From positions 1-8,821 of the forward strand of contig JACQFK010000389.1 in the NCBI GenBank assembly GCA_016200125.1: DNA of 8,821 bases, written 5' to 3'. The notes below the pieces were generated by a model. That model ran no database searches and was not told the origin of the DNA. It saw only the letters and a program-made list of their open reading frames with translations. The position numbers and the translations under genes were made by a program. This document shows, in pieces, positions 1 to 7,617 of this stretch; within the stretch, counting starts at the first letter, position 1; each line of letters starts with the position of its first letter. The DNA is from Planctomycetota bacterium. Lineage in GTDB: Bacteria > Planctomycetota > MHYJ01 > JACPRB01.

Positions 1-1263
1 CTCGGGATCGACGAACAGAACATCGTCTTCAGCGACCAGACCTCCGAGGAGATGTGGGCCGAAGGGTCGCGCTACGGCTCGATCGACCCCTGCTACCCCT
101 CCAAGGTCGCCCAGGCCCACATCCACAACCTGATCTTCAAGAAGCACGCCCAGAAAAAGCTCGATTACATCTTCTTCCCCTGCATCACCCACATGCCGAC
201 CTTCGTCGTGGGGACGCAGGACTCGACGAGCTGCCCGATCGTCAGCGGCGCCCCCAAGGTGATGAAGGCGGCCTTCACCAAGGAGGTCGACTTCTTCGCC
301 CGCGCCGGCATCGAGTACGTCGATGCCGCGGCCACGCTCAACGAGCCCAACTACTTCGCGCGCCAGATGTTCGAGACCTGGGGCCCGCGCCTCGGCGTCA
401 CCGAGGACGAGAGCGACCACGCGGTGCGCGAGGGCTTCAAGGCCCTGCGACTCTTCGACCAGGAGATGGAGCGCCGCGGCCAGGAGCTCCTCGAGAAGCT
501 CGAGGAGGAGAACAAGGTCGGCGTGCTCCTGCTCGGCCGCCCCTACCACCTCGACCCGGGCCTCCACCACGGCGTGCCCGACGAGTACCAGGCGCTGGGC
601 TACCCGATCCTGTCGATCCGCTCGATCCCCAAGGATCCGCAGTGGCTCGCCCGCTTCTTCAGGGACGACCTCGAGCGGAAGTTCATCGACTCGCCCCTGT
701 CGGTCGGCGACGTCTGGCCCGAGAACTACTCGACCAACAGCGTCCAGAAGGTCTGGGCCGCCAAGTTCGCCTCGCGCCACCCGAACGTCGTGGTGCTCGA
801 CCTCTCGAGTTTCAAGTGCGGCCACGACGCGCCGACCTACGGCATGATCGACAGCATCATCAATTCGAGCGGCACGCCGGCCTCGGCGCTCCACGACATC
901 GACGCCAACAAGCCCGGCGGCTCGATCAAGATCCGCGTCAAGACCTACGCCCATACGCTCAAGCGCTTCGAGGAGGACCTCAAGGACGCCGCGTCGAAGC
1001 GCGGCGAGCTGCAGCGACGGGTGGAGGAGAAGCGCCGCGAGCTGGTCGCGGCCCGGAAGATCAAGCTCCGCGAGGAGGCCTTCCGCGACCCGCAGGCCCG
1101 CCGCGACCTCGAGGAGCTCGAGGCCGCCTATCAGGCCTACGCGGAAGAGGACACCGTCCAGGCCGGGTTCACCGAGGAGGACCTGATCCGCCGGGACATC
1201 GCGCCCCTTCCCCCCGAGGAATCGGAGGTCGTTCTCAGGTTCGGCAAGGACGTTCCGTCATGA
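1..1263 (+). CDS. Acyl-CoA dehydratase activase-related protein, DUF2229 region (3' part only)
   Basis: The reading frame is open from base 1, so the N-terminus lies outside the window; 420 codons remain, ending in TGA at 1261. The visible part matches the DUF2229 region of the 2-hydroxyglutaryl-CoA dehydratase activator-like family. Recognisable motifs are DPCYPSKVAQAH (residues about 30-41 of the fragment), FFPCITHMP (58-66), SCPIV (77-81), GRPYHLDP (179-186) and FKCGHDAPTYGMID (271-284). Cysteines 31, 61, 78 and 273 are candidates for iron-sulfur or thiol roles. Known family members carry one or two BcrAD/BadFG ATPase domains upstream, which in HgdC use ATP to drive an electron into the dehydratase; that part is not visible here. 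The last 100 residues are charged and probably helical or coiled coil. The gene is followed after 67 bases by the D-component gene, which supports a joint function. The true substrate of this branch is not known. Confidence 0.85.
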   Translation, partial: LGIDEQNIVFSDQTSEEMWAEGSRYGSIDPCYPSKVAQAHIHNLIFKKHAQKKLDYIFFPCITHMPTFVVGTQDSTSCPIVSGAPKVMKAAFTKEVDFFARAGIEYVDAAATLNEPNYFARQMFETWGPRLGVTEDESDHAVREGFKALRLFDQEMERRGQELLEKLEEENKVGVLLLGRPYHLDPGLHHGVPDEYQALGYPILSIRSIPKDPQWLARFFRDDLERKFIDSPLSVGDVWPENYSTNSVQKVWAAKFASRHPNVVVLDLSSFKCGHDAPTYGMIDSIINSSGTPASALHDIDANKPGGSIKIRVKTYAHTLKRFEEDLKDAASKRGELQRRVEEKRRELVAARKIKLREEAFRDPQARRDLEELEAAYQAYAEEDTVQAGFTEEDLIRRDIAPLPPEESEVVLRFGKDVPS

Positions 1264-1319
1264 ACCGCAGCGTCACCCTGGGTATCACGGAAGCTTCCCT
1301 CCCCTGCGAGGAAAATTTT

Positions 1320-1326
1320 GAGGTGA
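1320..1326 (+). promoter_or_regulatory. Ribosome binding site of the dehydratase D-component gene
   Basis: GAGGTGA lies four bases before the ATG at 1331, in an A/T-richer spacer. It fixes this start and shows the second gene is translated separately rather than fused to the first. Confidence 0.6.
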
Positions 1327-1330
1327 GACG

Positions 1331-2934
<1,604 letters not shown>

Positions 2935-2938
<4 letters not shown>

Positions 2939-3735
2939 CGGGTTGGGCAGCCGGGCTGTTCCAGTTCAACATCTGGAGCTTCGCAGTCCCGGCCGCCATC
3001 GTCACCGGGTACCTCTGGTCCGTGCGCCGGGCCCGGCAGGCGGGTCTGGCGAGCCGCGAGTTCGAGAATTCGGTCGAGTGGACCGTGGCGGGGAGCCTCT
3101 TCGTCTCCCACATCGTGGAGATCCTCCTCTATCAGCCCCAGAAGCTGAAGGCGGAGGGGGTCCTCACGCTGCTGAAGTTCTGGGACGGCCTGAGCTCCTT
3201 CGGCGGCTTCCTCGGCGCGATCATCACCTGCACGATCTACTTCCGCGTCCTCCGGCATCGCAGGTGGTGGATCGACGCGGACTTCATCATCCAGGGCCTG
3301 ATCACCGGGTGGATCTTCGGCCGCATCGGCTGCACGGTGTCGGGCGACCATCCGGGGCCCCGGACGACCGTCCCCTGGGCCTTTCACTATCCCGACGGCC
3401 CGCGCCACAACATGGGCATGTACGAGATGCTGTACACCGCGCTGCTGCTCTTCCCCGCGAACCTGCTCCTCCACCGCTTCAAGCCGCCCGTGGGGAGCTT
3501 CGTCGCGTTGAACTGCATCCTGTACGGCGCGGGCCGCTTCGCCCTCGACTTCCTCCGGGCGACGGACCGCTCGGACGCCGACCCGCGCTACCTGGGCCTC
3601 ACTCTCGGCCACTACTGCTCGCTCGCGCTCGTCCTTTTCGGCCTGATCGTCGCCGTCCAGGCAAAGCGCGGCAAGCTCGGAGCCCTGCCGCCGCCGGCGG
3701 CTAAGACCGACGCGAGCGGTTCGACTTCCGCGTAG
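2935..3735 (+). CDS. Prolipoprotein diacylglyceryl transferase (Lgt)-like membrane protein
   Basis: The 266-residue product (269 if GTG 2926 is used) has about seven hydrophobic segments, near residues 11-28, 49-66, 87-106, 115-132, 165-180, 188-207 and 220-242, the number known for Lgt. Lgt moves diacylglyceryl from phosphatidylglycerol to the lipobox cysteine of prolipoproteins in the inner membrane. Family signals are GLSSFGGFLG (86-95), GRIGCTVSGDHPG (129-141), a short MYE motif (162-164) and YGAGRFALDFLR (197-208), with arginines 130 and 201 kept. However, F89 stands where E. coli Lgt has essential His103, and C133 where it has Asn146. It therefore looks like a divergent Lgt-family paralogue rather than the housekeeping enzyme. 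It overlaps the preceding stop codon, so it is tied to the dehydratase-like genes. The substrate is unknown. Confidence is high for the family and low for the activity. Confidence 0.82.
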
Positions 3736-4000
3736 CGCTTCCCTGCTTCTTTTCCGGAACCACCCGCTCGACCTCGATCGTGCAGCGGGAGAGCACCACC
3801 GCCAGCGCGCCCACCGCGGCGAGCAGCGGCGCGAACACCGCTCCGACGACGCCCACCGTCAGCGGGAACTCGGCGATCCGGCGCCCTTCCTGCTTGATCA
3901 CGATGCTCCGGGCGTTGCCCTGGGCGACGATCTCCTTCACCCGGTCGAGCAGCTCCCCGCCGTCGACCTTGAACGACTCCCACGTGGTCTTTGCCGACAT
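3701..4000 (-). CDS. DUF4342 domain-containing small membrane protein
   Basis: The 99-residue protein matches the DUF4342 family. An N-terminal part, FKVDGGELLDRVKEIV (residues 10-25), is followed by a short basic strand region (RSIVIKQEGRRIAEFP) and one hydrophobic segment, about 47-70 (PLTVGVVGAVFAPLLA). It ends with CTIEVER (73-79) and a basic tail. The family is mostly of unknown function; some larger members carry a UBA-like N-terminal fold. A single membrane helix is likely. The start at 4000 was chosen because AGGAGG sits four bases upstream and because homologues begin close to this point; the frame stays open to 4081 but those 27 residues are arginine-rich and do not look like the family. 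Its last 35 bases overlap the 3' end of the Lgt-like gene on the other strand. Confidence 0.85.
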   Translation of the reverse strand: MSAKTTWESFKVDGGELLDRVKEIVAQGNARSIVIKQEGRRIAEFPLTVGVVGAVFAPLLAAVGALAVVLSRCTIEVERVVPEKKQGSATRKSNRSRRS

Positions 4001-4004
4001 AGGT

Positions 4005-4010
4005 CCTCCT
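4005..4010 (-). promoter_or_regulatory. Ribosome binding site of the DUF4342 gene
   Basis: A perfect AGGAGG on the minus strand lies four bases before the ATG at 4000. It decides this start against the longer open frame beginning at 4081. Confidence 0.75.
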
Positions 4011-4125
4011 GTGGAGATGATACGGGATCTGACCCCCCGGCGCCGGAATCGTTTCGCCGGACTTCTGCTAATGCGGTTCATAGGTCACCCTGGCCAAAGA
4101 CTGCGCAGCGATTTCCAGGAAGATC

Positions 4126-4347
4126 GTGGAAGCGGCGACCGAGTCGCTGAAGCCGAAGGGCTGGCCGACCCCGCCCTGCCAGGGCGCGACCCAGAAGGCC
4201 TCGGCGTCGACGCCGCTCTTCGAAGCCCCGAATTCTTCGGGCACGGGGAGCGGGTTCGTGCCGCCGATGGTCTACGTGCACTGCGATCTCTGCGGCGCCT
4301 CCATCCCCTGCATCGCGGAGCGCCTCATGGGCCGCGACCGCCTCTAG
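4126..4347 (+). CDS. Small hypothetical protein with CxxC motif
   Basis: I do not recognise this 73-residue product. The frame has strong G/C third-position bias and a normal amino-acid mix, unlike the arginine-rich translations of the other frames here, which argues that it is or was coding. The first half is polar and rich in Pro, Ser and Thr. The second half carries HCDLCG (residues 52-57) with a further Cys at 62, which could form part of a metal-binding or redox site. The start is doubtful: GTG 4126 has only a weak AGGA nearby, and the frame is open back to a TAG at 4081, so a start such as CTG 4090 or a decayed upstream part is possible. It runs toward the squalene-repeat gene and ends 13 bases from it. 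It may be a remnant of a larger protein. Confidence 0.42.
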   Translation: MEAATESLKPKGWPTPPCQGATQKASASTPLFEAPNSSGTGSGFVPPMVYVHCDLCGASIPCIAERLMGRDRL

Positions 4348-4360
4348 GAGTTAGACCCCG

Positions 4361-5461
4361 TTACTTCTTCCTGGCGCCTTCGGTCGCGGTGAGCGACGGA
4401 GTCGCCTTGGTGAGGAAAAGGATCGCGAAACAGGTGTCCGCGGTCGTGTCGAGCTCGACCGCTTTGTCGAGCGCACCCGTCCACCAACTGCCGTCCTCTT
4501 TCTGTTTTCCCAGAAGGTACTTCGCCCCCGCAGGATACCACTTCTCCTTGCCCATCATTTCCGTCCCGAGGATCATCCCGGTCCGTTCGATCGAGTACAG
4601 GTAGTAGTAGAGCCAGCGGCCCGGATCCGTGATCTGGCCGTTCTCGACGTTGGCGTTCTTGTCGGGCCGGAACGACTTTCCCAGCCAGCCGAGGGCGACT
4701 TTGACCGGCGTGTCCTTCGCCGCGTCCTTGTGGCCCAGAGCGTAGCGGCAGATCGCCATCGTGGTCACGCCGGCGCATGTCATGGAGGCGTAGCTCGACG
4801 GATCCTTCTCGCCGCCGAAGCAGTAGCCCCAGCCGCCGTCCGGGTTCTGGGTCGTCTGGACGAAGGCGAGCGCGCCCGACCAGGTCTCCTTGGGCACCTC
4901 GATCCCGGCGTCCGCGCAGGCCTTGAGCGCCAGGACCGCGAACTGCGTGTTGGAGATGTCCCCCTTCACGCGGAGGTCGACGTTCTTGTTCGGCTGACGC
5001 TTGATCTTGATCTTGGGTCCGGCCTCGACCTTAGGCGCCGCGACTTCGATGGGCTTCGGGATTTCGCCCGGCTGGGTGACCGTGCCGGGATATCCCCACT
5101 CTCCCGCGCCCAGCTGCGTGTCCACCAGCCACTGGGCGCAGTACGCGATGCGGGTCTGATGCTTGACCGGATCGATGCGACCCAGCGCCATGGCCAGGCT
5201 GGCCACGCGGTAGGTGTATTCCAGCTTCGAGGTCTCGAGCTCCTTGAGGCCTTTCTGGAAGACCTCGTTGTCGCGCTCGACGTTGGCGTGGCTGAGCGAC
5301 AGCATCAGCAGCTCGAGATTCCAGCCCATCAGCCCGGGGTCGAGTCCCTTCTCGTACTTCTTGAGGAGGAAGGCGCCGCCCTTCTTGACGGCGGCATCGA
5401 CCTGGGCGGGATCGGGAGCCTGGAGGGCCGCGAGGGTGACCAGAACAAGGCAAACCTGCAT
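4361..5461 (-). CDS. Secreted prenyltransferase/squalene-oxidase-repeat protein
   Basis: The 366-residue protein starts with a short signal peptide (MQVCLVLVTLAALQA, cleavage likely after residue 15), so it probably acts outside the cytoplasm. The rest looks like an alpha/alpha-barrel of terpene-cyclase-type repeats, with QW-like motifs GAGEWGYP (118-125), QNPDGGWGYCF (205-215) and QKEDGSWW (320-327). Between the first two is a Pro- and Lys-rich linker at about 128-166. The family is abundant as secreted proteins in Planctomycetota. The DxDD catalytic motif of squalene-hopene cyclase is not seen; ELDTTADTCFAILFL (336-350) replaces the usual DDTA repeat end, so cyclase activity is unlikely and a binding role is more plausible. 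It lies 37 bases after the superoxide dismutase gene on the same strand and has no clear Shine-Dalgarno box. The ligand is unknown. Confidence 0.85.
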   Translation of the reverse strand: MQVCLVLVTLAALQAPDPAQVDAAVKKGGAFLLKKYEKGLDPGLMGWNLELLMLSLSHANVERDNEVFQKGLKELETSKLEYTYRVASLAMALGRIDPVKHQTRIAYCAQWLVDTQLGAGEWGYPGTVTQPGEIPKPIEVAAPKVEAGPKIKIKRQPNKNVDLRVKGDISNTQFAVLALKACADAGIEVPKETWSGALAFVQTTQNPDGGWGYCFGGEKDPSSYASMTCAGVTTMAICRYALGHKDAAKDTPVKVALGWLGKSFRPDKNANVENGQITDPGRWLYYYLYSIERTGMILGTEMMGKEKWYPAGAKYLLGKQKEDGSWWTGALDKAVELDTTADTCFAILFLTKATPSLTATEGARKK

Positions 5462-5468
5462 TCGCTGG

Positions 5469-5477
5469 ATTCTATCA
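5469..5477 (-). promoter_or_regulatory. Possible extended -10 promoter upstream of the squalene-repeat gene
   Basis: TGATAGAAT on the minus strand matches an extended -10 (TGnTATAAT with one mismatch). Transcription would begin about seven bases later, at or next to the ATG at 5461, giving a leaderless message; the gene lacks a Shine-Dalgarno box, which fits. No good -35 is visible. The gene could also be read through from the dismutase. Confidence 0.35.
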
Positions 5478-5498
5478 CACCCTTGATCCGGAGACGGT

Positions 5499-6182
5499 CT
5501 ACTTCGCGGCCCTGATCCGGCGCTCCACCTCGGCCCAGTCGATGTGCTTGGGATAGGCCGAAACGTAGTCGCCCTTCTTGTTCTTGTAGTCGACGTAGAA
5601 GGCGTGCTCGTAGCAGTCGATGATGACGAGCGGGATTCCGAAGACCGGGATCCCGACGTCGTGGACGTCGCTCACGATGTTGTAGAGCTTCCCGCTCACG
5701 GGGTGCTGGGCGAGGATGGCCCATCCGCGAGCGCTGATCGCCGCCGCCTTGAAATCCTCAACCCACTTGTCGACGGAGCCGAAGCGCTTCTTGAGCACGT
5801 CCTGGGCCGCTTCCCCGGGATCCCCTCCGGCCGCCGCCATGCCGTCGAAGTAGAGTTCGTGGAGGACGACGCTGTTCATCGCGTGGACTTCCTCGCGCTT
5901 GAGCTCGCGGATCGGCGAATAGTTGGCGTTCGCCTTGGACCGGTCGACCCCTTCCAGCTCGGTTTCGATCTGGAGCAGGCTCTTCAGCGCCCCGCCGTAG
6001 TGGGCCTGGTGGTGCGGGGCAAGCTGCTCCTTGGAGAGGAAGCCCTTGAGCTCTTCGTACTTGAGGGGCTTCGCCTTCCCGCTGACGAGCGCCGACCCGC
6101 CCTCCTGCGAGGCTTGACCCGCCCGCGGCTGAAGAAACGGGACGGCTGCGGAGATCGCCAGGAATTCGCGCCGGGTCGCCAT
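5499..6182 (-). CDS. Tat-exported Fe/Mn superoxide dismutase
   Basis: The 227-residue protein opens with a twin-arginine signal, TRREFL (residues 3-8) followed by a hydrophobic stretch and a likely cleavage near QASQ, so it should be exported folded with its metal. The mature part is of the Fe/Mn superoxide dismutase family, which turns superoxide into oxygen and hydrogen peroxide. Likely metal ligands are H57 or H58 (in APHHQAHYGG), H108 (VVLHELYF), D189 and H193 (IIDCYEHAFYVDY). The usual DVWEHA motif is DCYEHA here, and the Tyr normally found a few residues after the first ligand seems replaced by Ala65. These features fit a divergent subgroup with shorter N-terminal helices. AGGAGG five bases upstream supports the start. 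It is followed by the secreted squalene-repeat gene and is divergent from the histidine-tailed transporter. Fe versus Mn cannot be decided. Confidence 0.88.
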   Translation of the reverse strand: MATRREFLAISAAVPFLQPRAGQASQEGGSALVSGKAKPLKYEELKGFLSKEQLAPHHQAHYGGALKSLLQIETELEGVDRSKANANYSPIRELKREEVHAMNSVVLHELYFDGMAAAGGDPGEAAQDVLKKRFGSVDKWVEDFKAAAISARGWAILAQHPVSGKLYNIVSDVHDVGIPVFGIPLVIIDCYEHAFYVDYKNKKGDYVSAYPKHIDWAEVERRIRAAK

Positions 6183-6282
6183 GTCGTCCTCCTTGGGCCG
6201 TGGGCAGGCTCACTGTATCCCGAACCTCGAGATCATTCCACACTGTTGAATCTCCCCGGCCTGCCGTGGACAATGGAGTCCC
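6183..6282. promoter_or_regulatory. Divergent promoter region between dismutase and transporter genes
   Basis: The 100 bases between the two start codons must hold the promoters of both genes. On the plus strand TTGAAT (6245-6250) and GACAAT (6269-6274) are 18 bases apart and could be a -35/-10 pair, though very close to the ATG at 6283. On the minus strand no convincing pair was found. No clear inverted-repeat operator was seen. Confidence 0.35.
6188..6193 (-). promoter_or_regulatory. Ribosome binding site of the superoxide dismutase gene
   Basis: AGGAGG on the minus strand lies five bases before the ATG at 6182. It selects the start that gives the Tat signal and excludes a longer frame from further upstream. 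Confidence 0.75.
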
Positions 6283-7350
6283 ATGAGCGCTTCGCAGCTG
6301 CGCCCCTACGCGCCGGCCCTTGCGGCCGCGGCATTCTTCGGAGCCTCGTTTCCTCTCTCGAAGCTCCTGCTCCGGGACCTGGGGCCCCTAGGGCTCGCGG
6401 GGCTGCTCTATCTGGGCTGCGGCCTGGGCGTCGGCGCCCTGCAGTTGCTCATCCGCGCCCGCGCGGCCCACCGGGAAGCGACGCTGAAGAGATCCGATCT
6501 TGGTTGGCTCGCGGGGGTGGTCCTGGCGGGCGGCGTGGCGGGGCCGATCCTTCTGCTCCTGGGCCTCTCCCGGACGAGCGCCCACGTCTCGGCTCTGCTG
6601 GCGAATACCGAGACGCTCTTTACGATGGGGCTGGCGGTCCTCTTTTTCGGCGACTTCCTGATCCGACGCGAAGCGCTGGGTGCAGCCGCGATTTTCGCCG
6701 GCGCAGCCCTGGTGGCCTGGGCGGGCGCCGGCCAGGGGGCCGCCCACTCCTGGCAGGGCCCGCTCCTTCTCCTCGGTGCCGGGCTGGCCTGGGGGCTGGA
6801 CAACAACTTCTCCCAGAGAATCTCCGGAAAGGACCCGCTTCAGATCGCGGCCCTCAAAGGTATCGCGGCGGGGGTCGTGAACCTTGCCCTCGCCGGCGCC
6901 GCGGAGGGTCTCCCCCGGCTGTCCGCCCCGCTGCTCGGATCGGCCTTCGCCGTCGGCTTCGTCTGCTACGGGCTTTCGGTGGCGCTGTTCATGACCGCCC
7001 TGCGCCACGTCGGGGCGGCGAGGACCTCCGCCCTCTTCGCGACCGCCCCGGGGTTCGCGATTGCGCTCTCGTGGGCGCTCCTGGGCGAGGTCCCCAGCCT
7101 CTGGACGGCGGCCGGAGGCCTGCTCATGATTCCCGGCGCCTGGCTTCTCATCCGGGTCGAGCACTCCCACCCGCACGTTCATCCGCGGGTCGAGCACGAA
7201 CACCGGCATGTGCACGACGAGCATCACCTCCATGCTCATCGGGGAGATGAAGGCCCCGAACCCCACTCGCATCCCCACGAGCACGAGCCCCTCAAACACG
7301 AGCACGCGCACGTGGCGGACCTGCATCACCGGCACCTGCACCCTCATTAG
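6283..7350 (+). CDS. EamA/DMT-family transporter with histidine-rich C-terminal tail
   Basis: The 355-residue protein has two EamA halves, about residues 8-148 and 158-291, with roughly ten hydrophobic segments, as in the drug/metabolite transporter superfamily. Typical signs are FFGASFPLSKLLL (18-30) early in the first half, LANTETLFTMGLAVLFFGD (106-124) and, in the second half, ALFATAPGFAIALSWALLGE (250-269). After residue 291 comes a hydrophilic tail of about 62 residues with 24 histidines, many in HxH steps, mixed with Glu and Asp; such tails usually bind Zn, Ni, Co or Cu. EamA proteins with tails of this kind occur in several phyla, but the transported substrate is not established to my knowledge. 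A metal-related role is inferred from the tail and from the neighbouring metalloenzyme gene. GGAG four bases upstream supports the start. Confidence 0.87.
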   Translation: MSASQLRPYAPALAAAAFFGASFPLSKLLLRDLGPLGLAGLLYLGCGLGVGALQLLIRARAAHREATLKRSDLGWLAGVVLAGGVAGPILLLLGLSRTSAHVSALLANTETLFTMGLAVLFFGDFLIRREALGAAAIFAGAALVAWAGAGQGAAHSWQGPLLLLGAGLAWGLDNNFSQRISGKDPLQIAALKGIAAGVVNLALAGAAEGLPRLSAPLLGSAFAVGFVCYGLSVALFMTALRHVGAARTSALFATAPGFAIALSWALLGEVPSLWTAAGGLLMIPGAWLLIRVEHSHPHVHPRVEHEHRHVHDEHHLHAHRGDEGPEPHSHPHEHEPLKHEHAHVADLHHRHLHPH

Positions 7351-7392
7351 GGCCCGAGGCCAGCAACTATGGCTTCGGCGCAGGAGCCGCTG

Positions 7393-7398
7393 TAAACT
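7393..7398 (+). promoter_or_regulatory. Possible -10 element of the tRNA-Arg gene
   Basis: TAAACT lies 14 bases before the tRNA, which would place the transcription start just ahead of it. TGGCTT at 7370-7375 is a weak -35 at 17 bases. The assignment is tentative. Confidence 0.3.
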
Positions 7399-7412
7399 GC
7401 TGAGCACTGCAG

Positions 7413-7489
7413 GTCCCGGTAGCTCAGTTGGATAGAGCGGCGGTTTCCTAAACCGCAGGTCGCCAGTTCGAACCTGGCCCGGGATACCA
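7413..7489 (+). tRNA. tRNA-Arg (anticodon CCT)
   Basis: A full cloverleaf can be drawn by hand. The acceptor stem pairs GTCCCGG (7413-7419) with CCGGGAT (7479-7485). The D arm is GCTC...GAGC (7422-7438), and the anticodon stem pairs GCGGT (7440-7444) with ACCGC (7452-7456) around the loop TTCCTAA. The T arm pairs GCCAG with CTGGC around TTCGAAC (7467-7473). The anticodon is CCT at 7447-7449, which reads the rare arginine codon AGG. The discriminator is A7486 and CCA is encoded at 7487-7489. The first acceptor pair is a G-U wobble rather than the usual G-C. Confidence 0.95.
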
Positions 7490-7549
7490 ATTCGACGCCC
7501 GTCACCTCATTGTCCCTGTCGGCTATGGCCTTTCTGGCGGAGAGCGGGA

Positions 7550-7555
7550 TATAAT
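7550..7555 (+). promoter_or_regulatory. -10 box of the coiled-coil protein gene
   Basis: A perfect TATAAT stands out in otherwise G/C-rich sequence, 62 bases before the ATG at 7618. TGGCCT (7526-7531) is a poor -35 candidate at 18 bases. The message would have a leader of about 55 bases, including a purine-rich stretch. Confidence 0.5.
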
Positions 7556-7605
7556 CCAACTTGCGGAGAGAGGGGCGGTCATCGTCCGGCGAGCGGGAAA
7601 ACCCC

Positions 7606-7611
7606 AGGAGG
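7606..7611 (+). promoter_or_regulatory. Ribosome binding site of the coiled-coil protein gene
   Basis: AGGAGG lies six bases before the ATG at 7618. It decides this start over an upstream in-frame TTG at 7561, which falls just after the TATAAT box and so is probably not within a translated region. Confidence 0.8.
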
Positions 7612-7617
7612 ACCGCC

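Noticed and set aside
1289..1298. GGAAGCTTCC palindrome between the first two genes as a terminator or operator
   Set aside because: No loop and no T-run; a ten-base palindrome alone is weak evidence.
4001..4081. N-terminal extension of the DUF4342 protein
   Set aside because: Arg-rich residues unlike the family, and AGGAGG is placed for the ATG at 4000.
3780..4604. Plus-strand open frame of 274 codons
   Set aside because: It runs antisense to DUF4342 and the squalene-repeat gene and lacks any recognisable motif.
4361..5461. Squalene-hopene cyclase
   Set aside because: Too short, has a signal peptide, and no DxDD motif; only the repeat fold is shared.
5544..7250. Long plus-strand open frame of 568 codons
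   Set aside because: It crosses the dismutase gene antisense and then the transporter in the wrong frame; composition is shadow-like.
7160..7348. Tandem DNA repeat in the CAC/CAT-rich stretch
   Set aside because: It is the coding sequence of the His-rich tail; no regular DNA period is kept.
7561..7617. TTG start for the coiled-coil protein
   Set aside because: It lies next to the TATAAT box and has no ribosome binding site, while ATG 7618 has AGGAGG at six bases.
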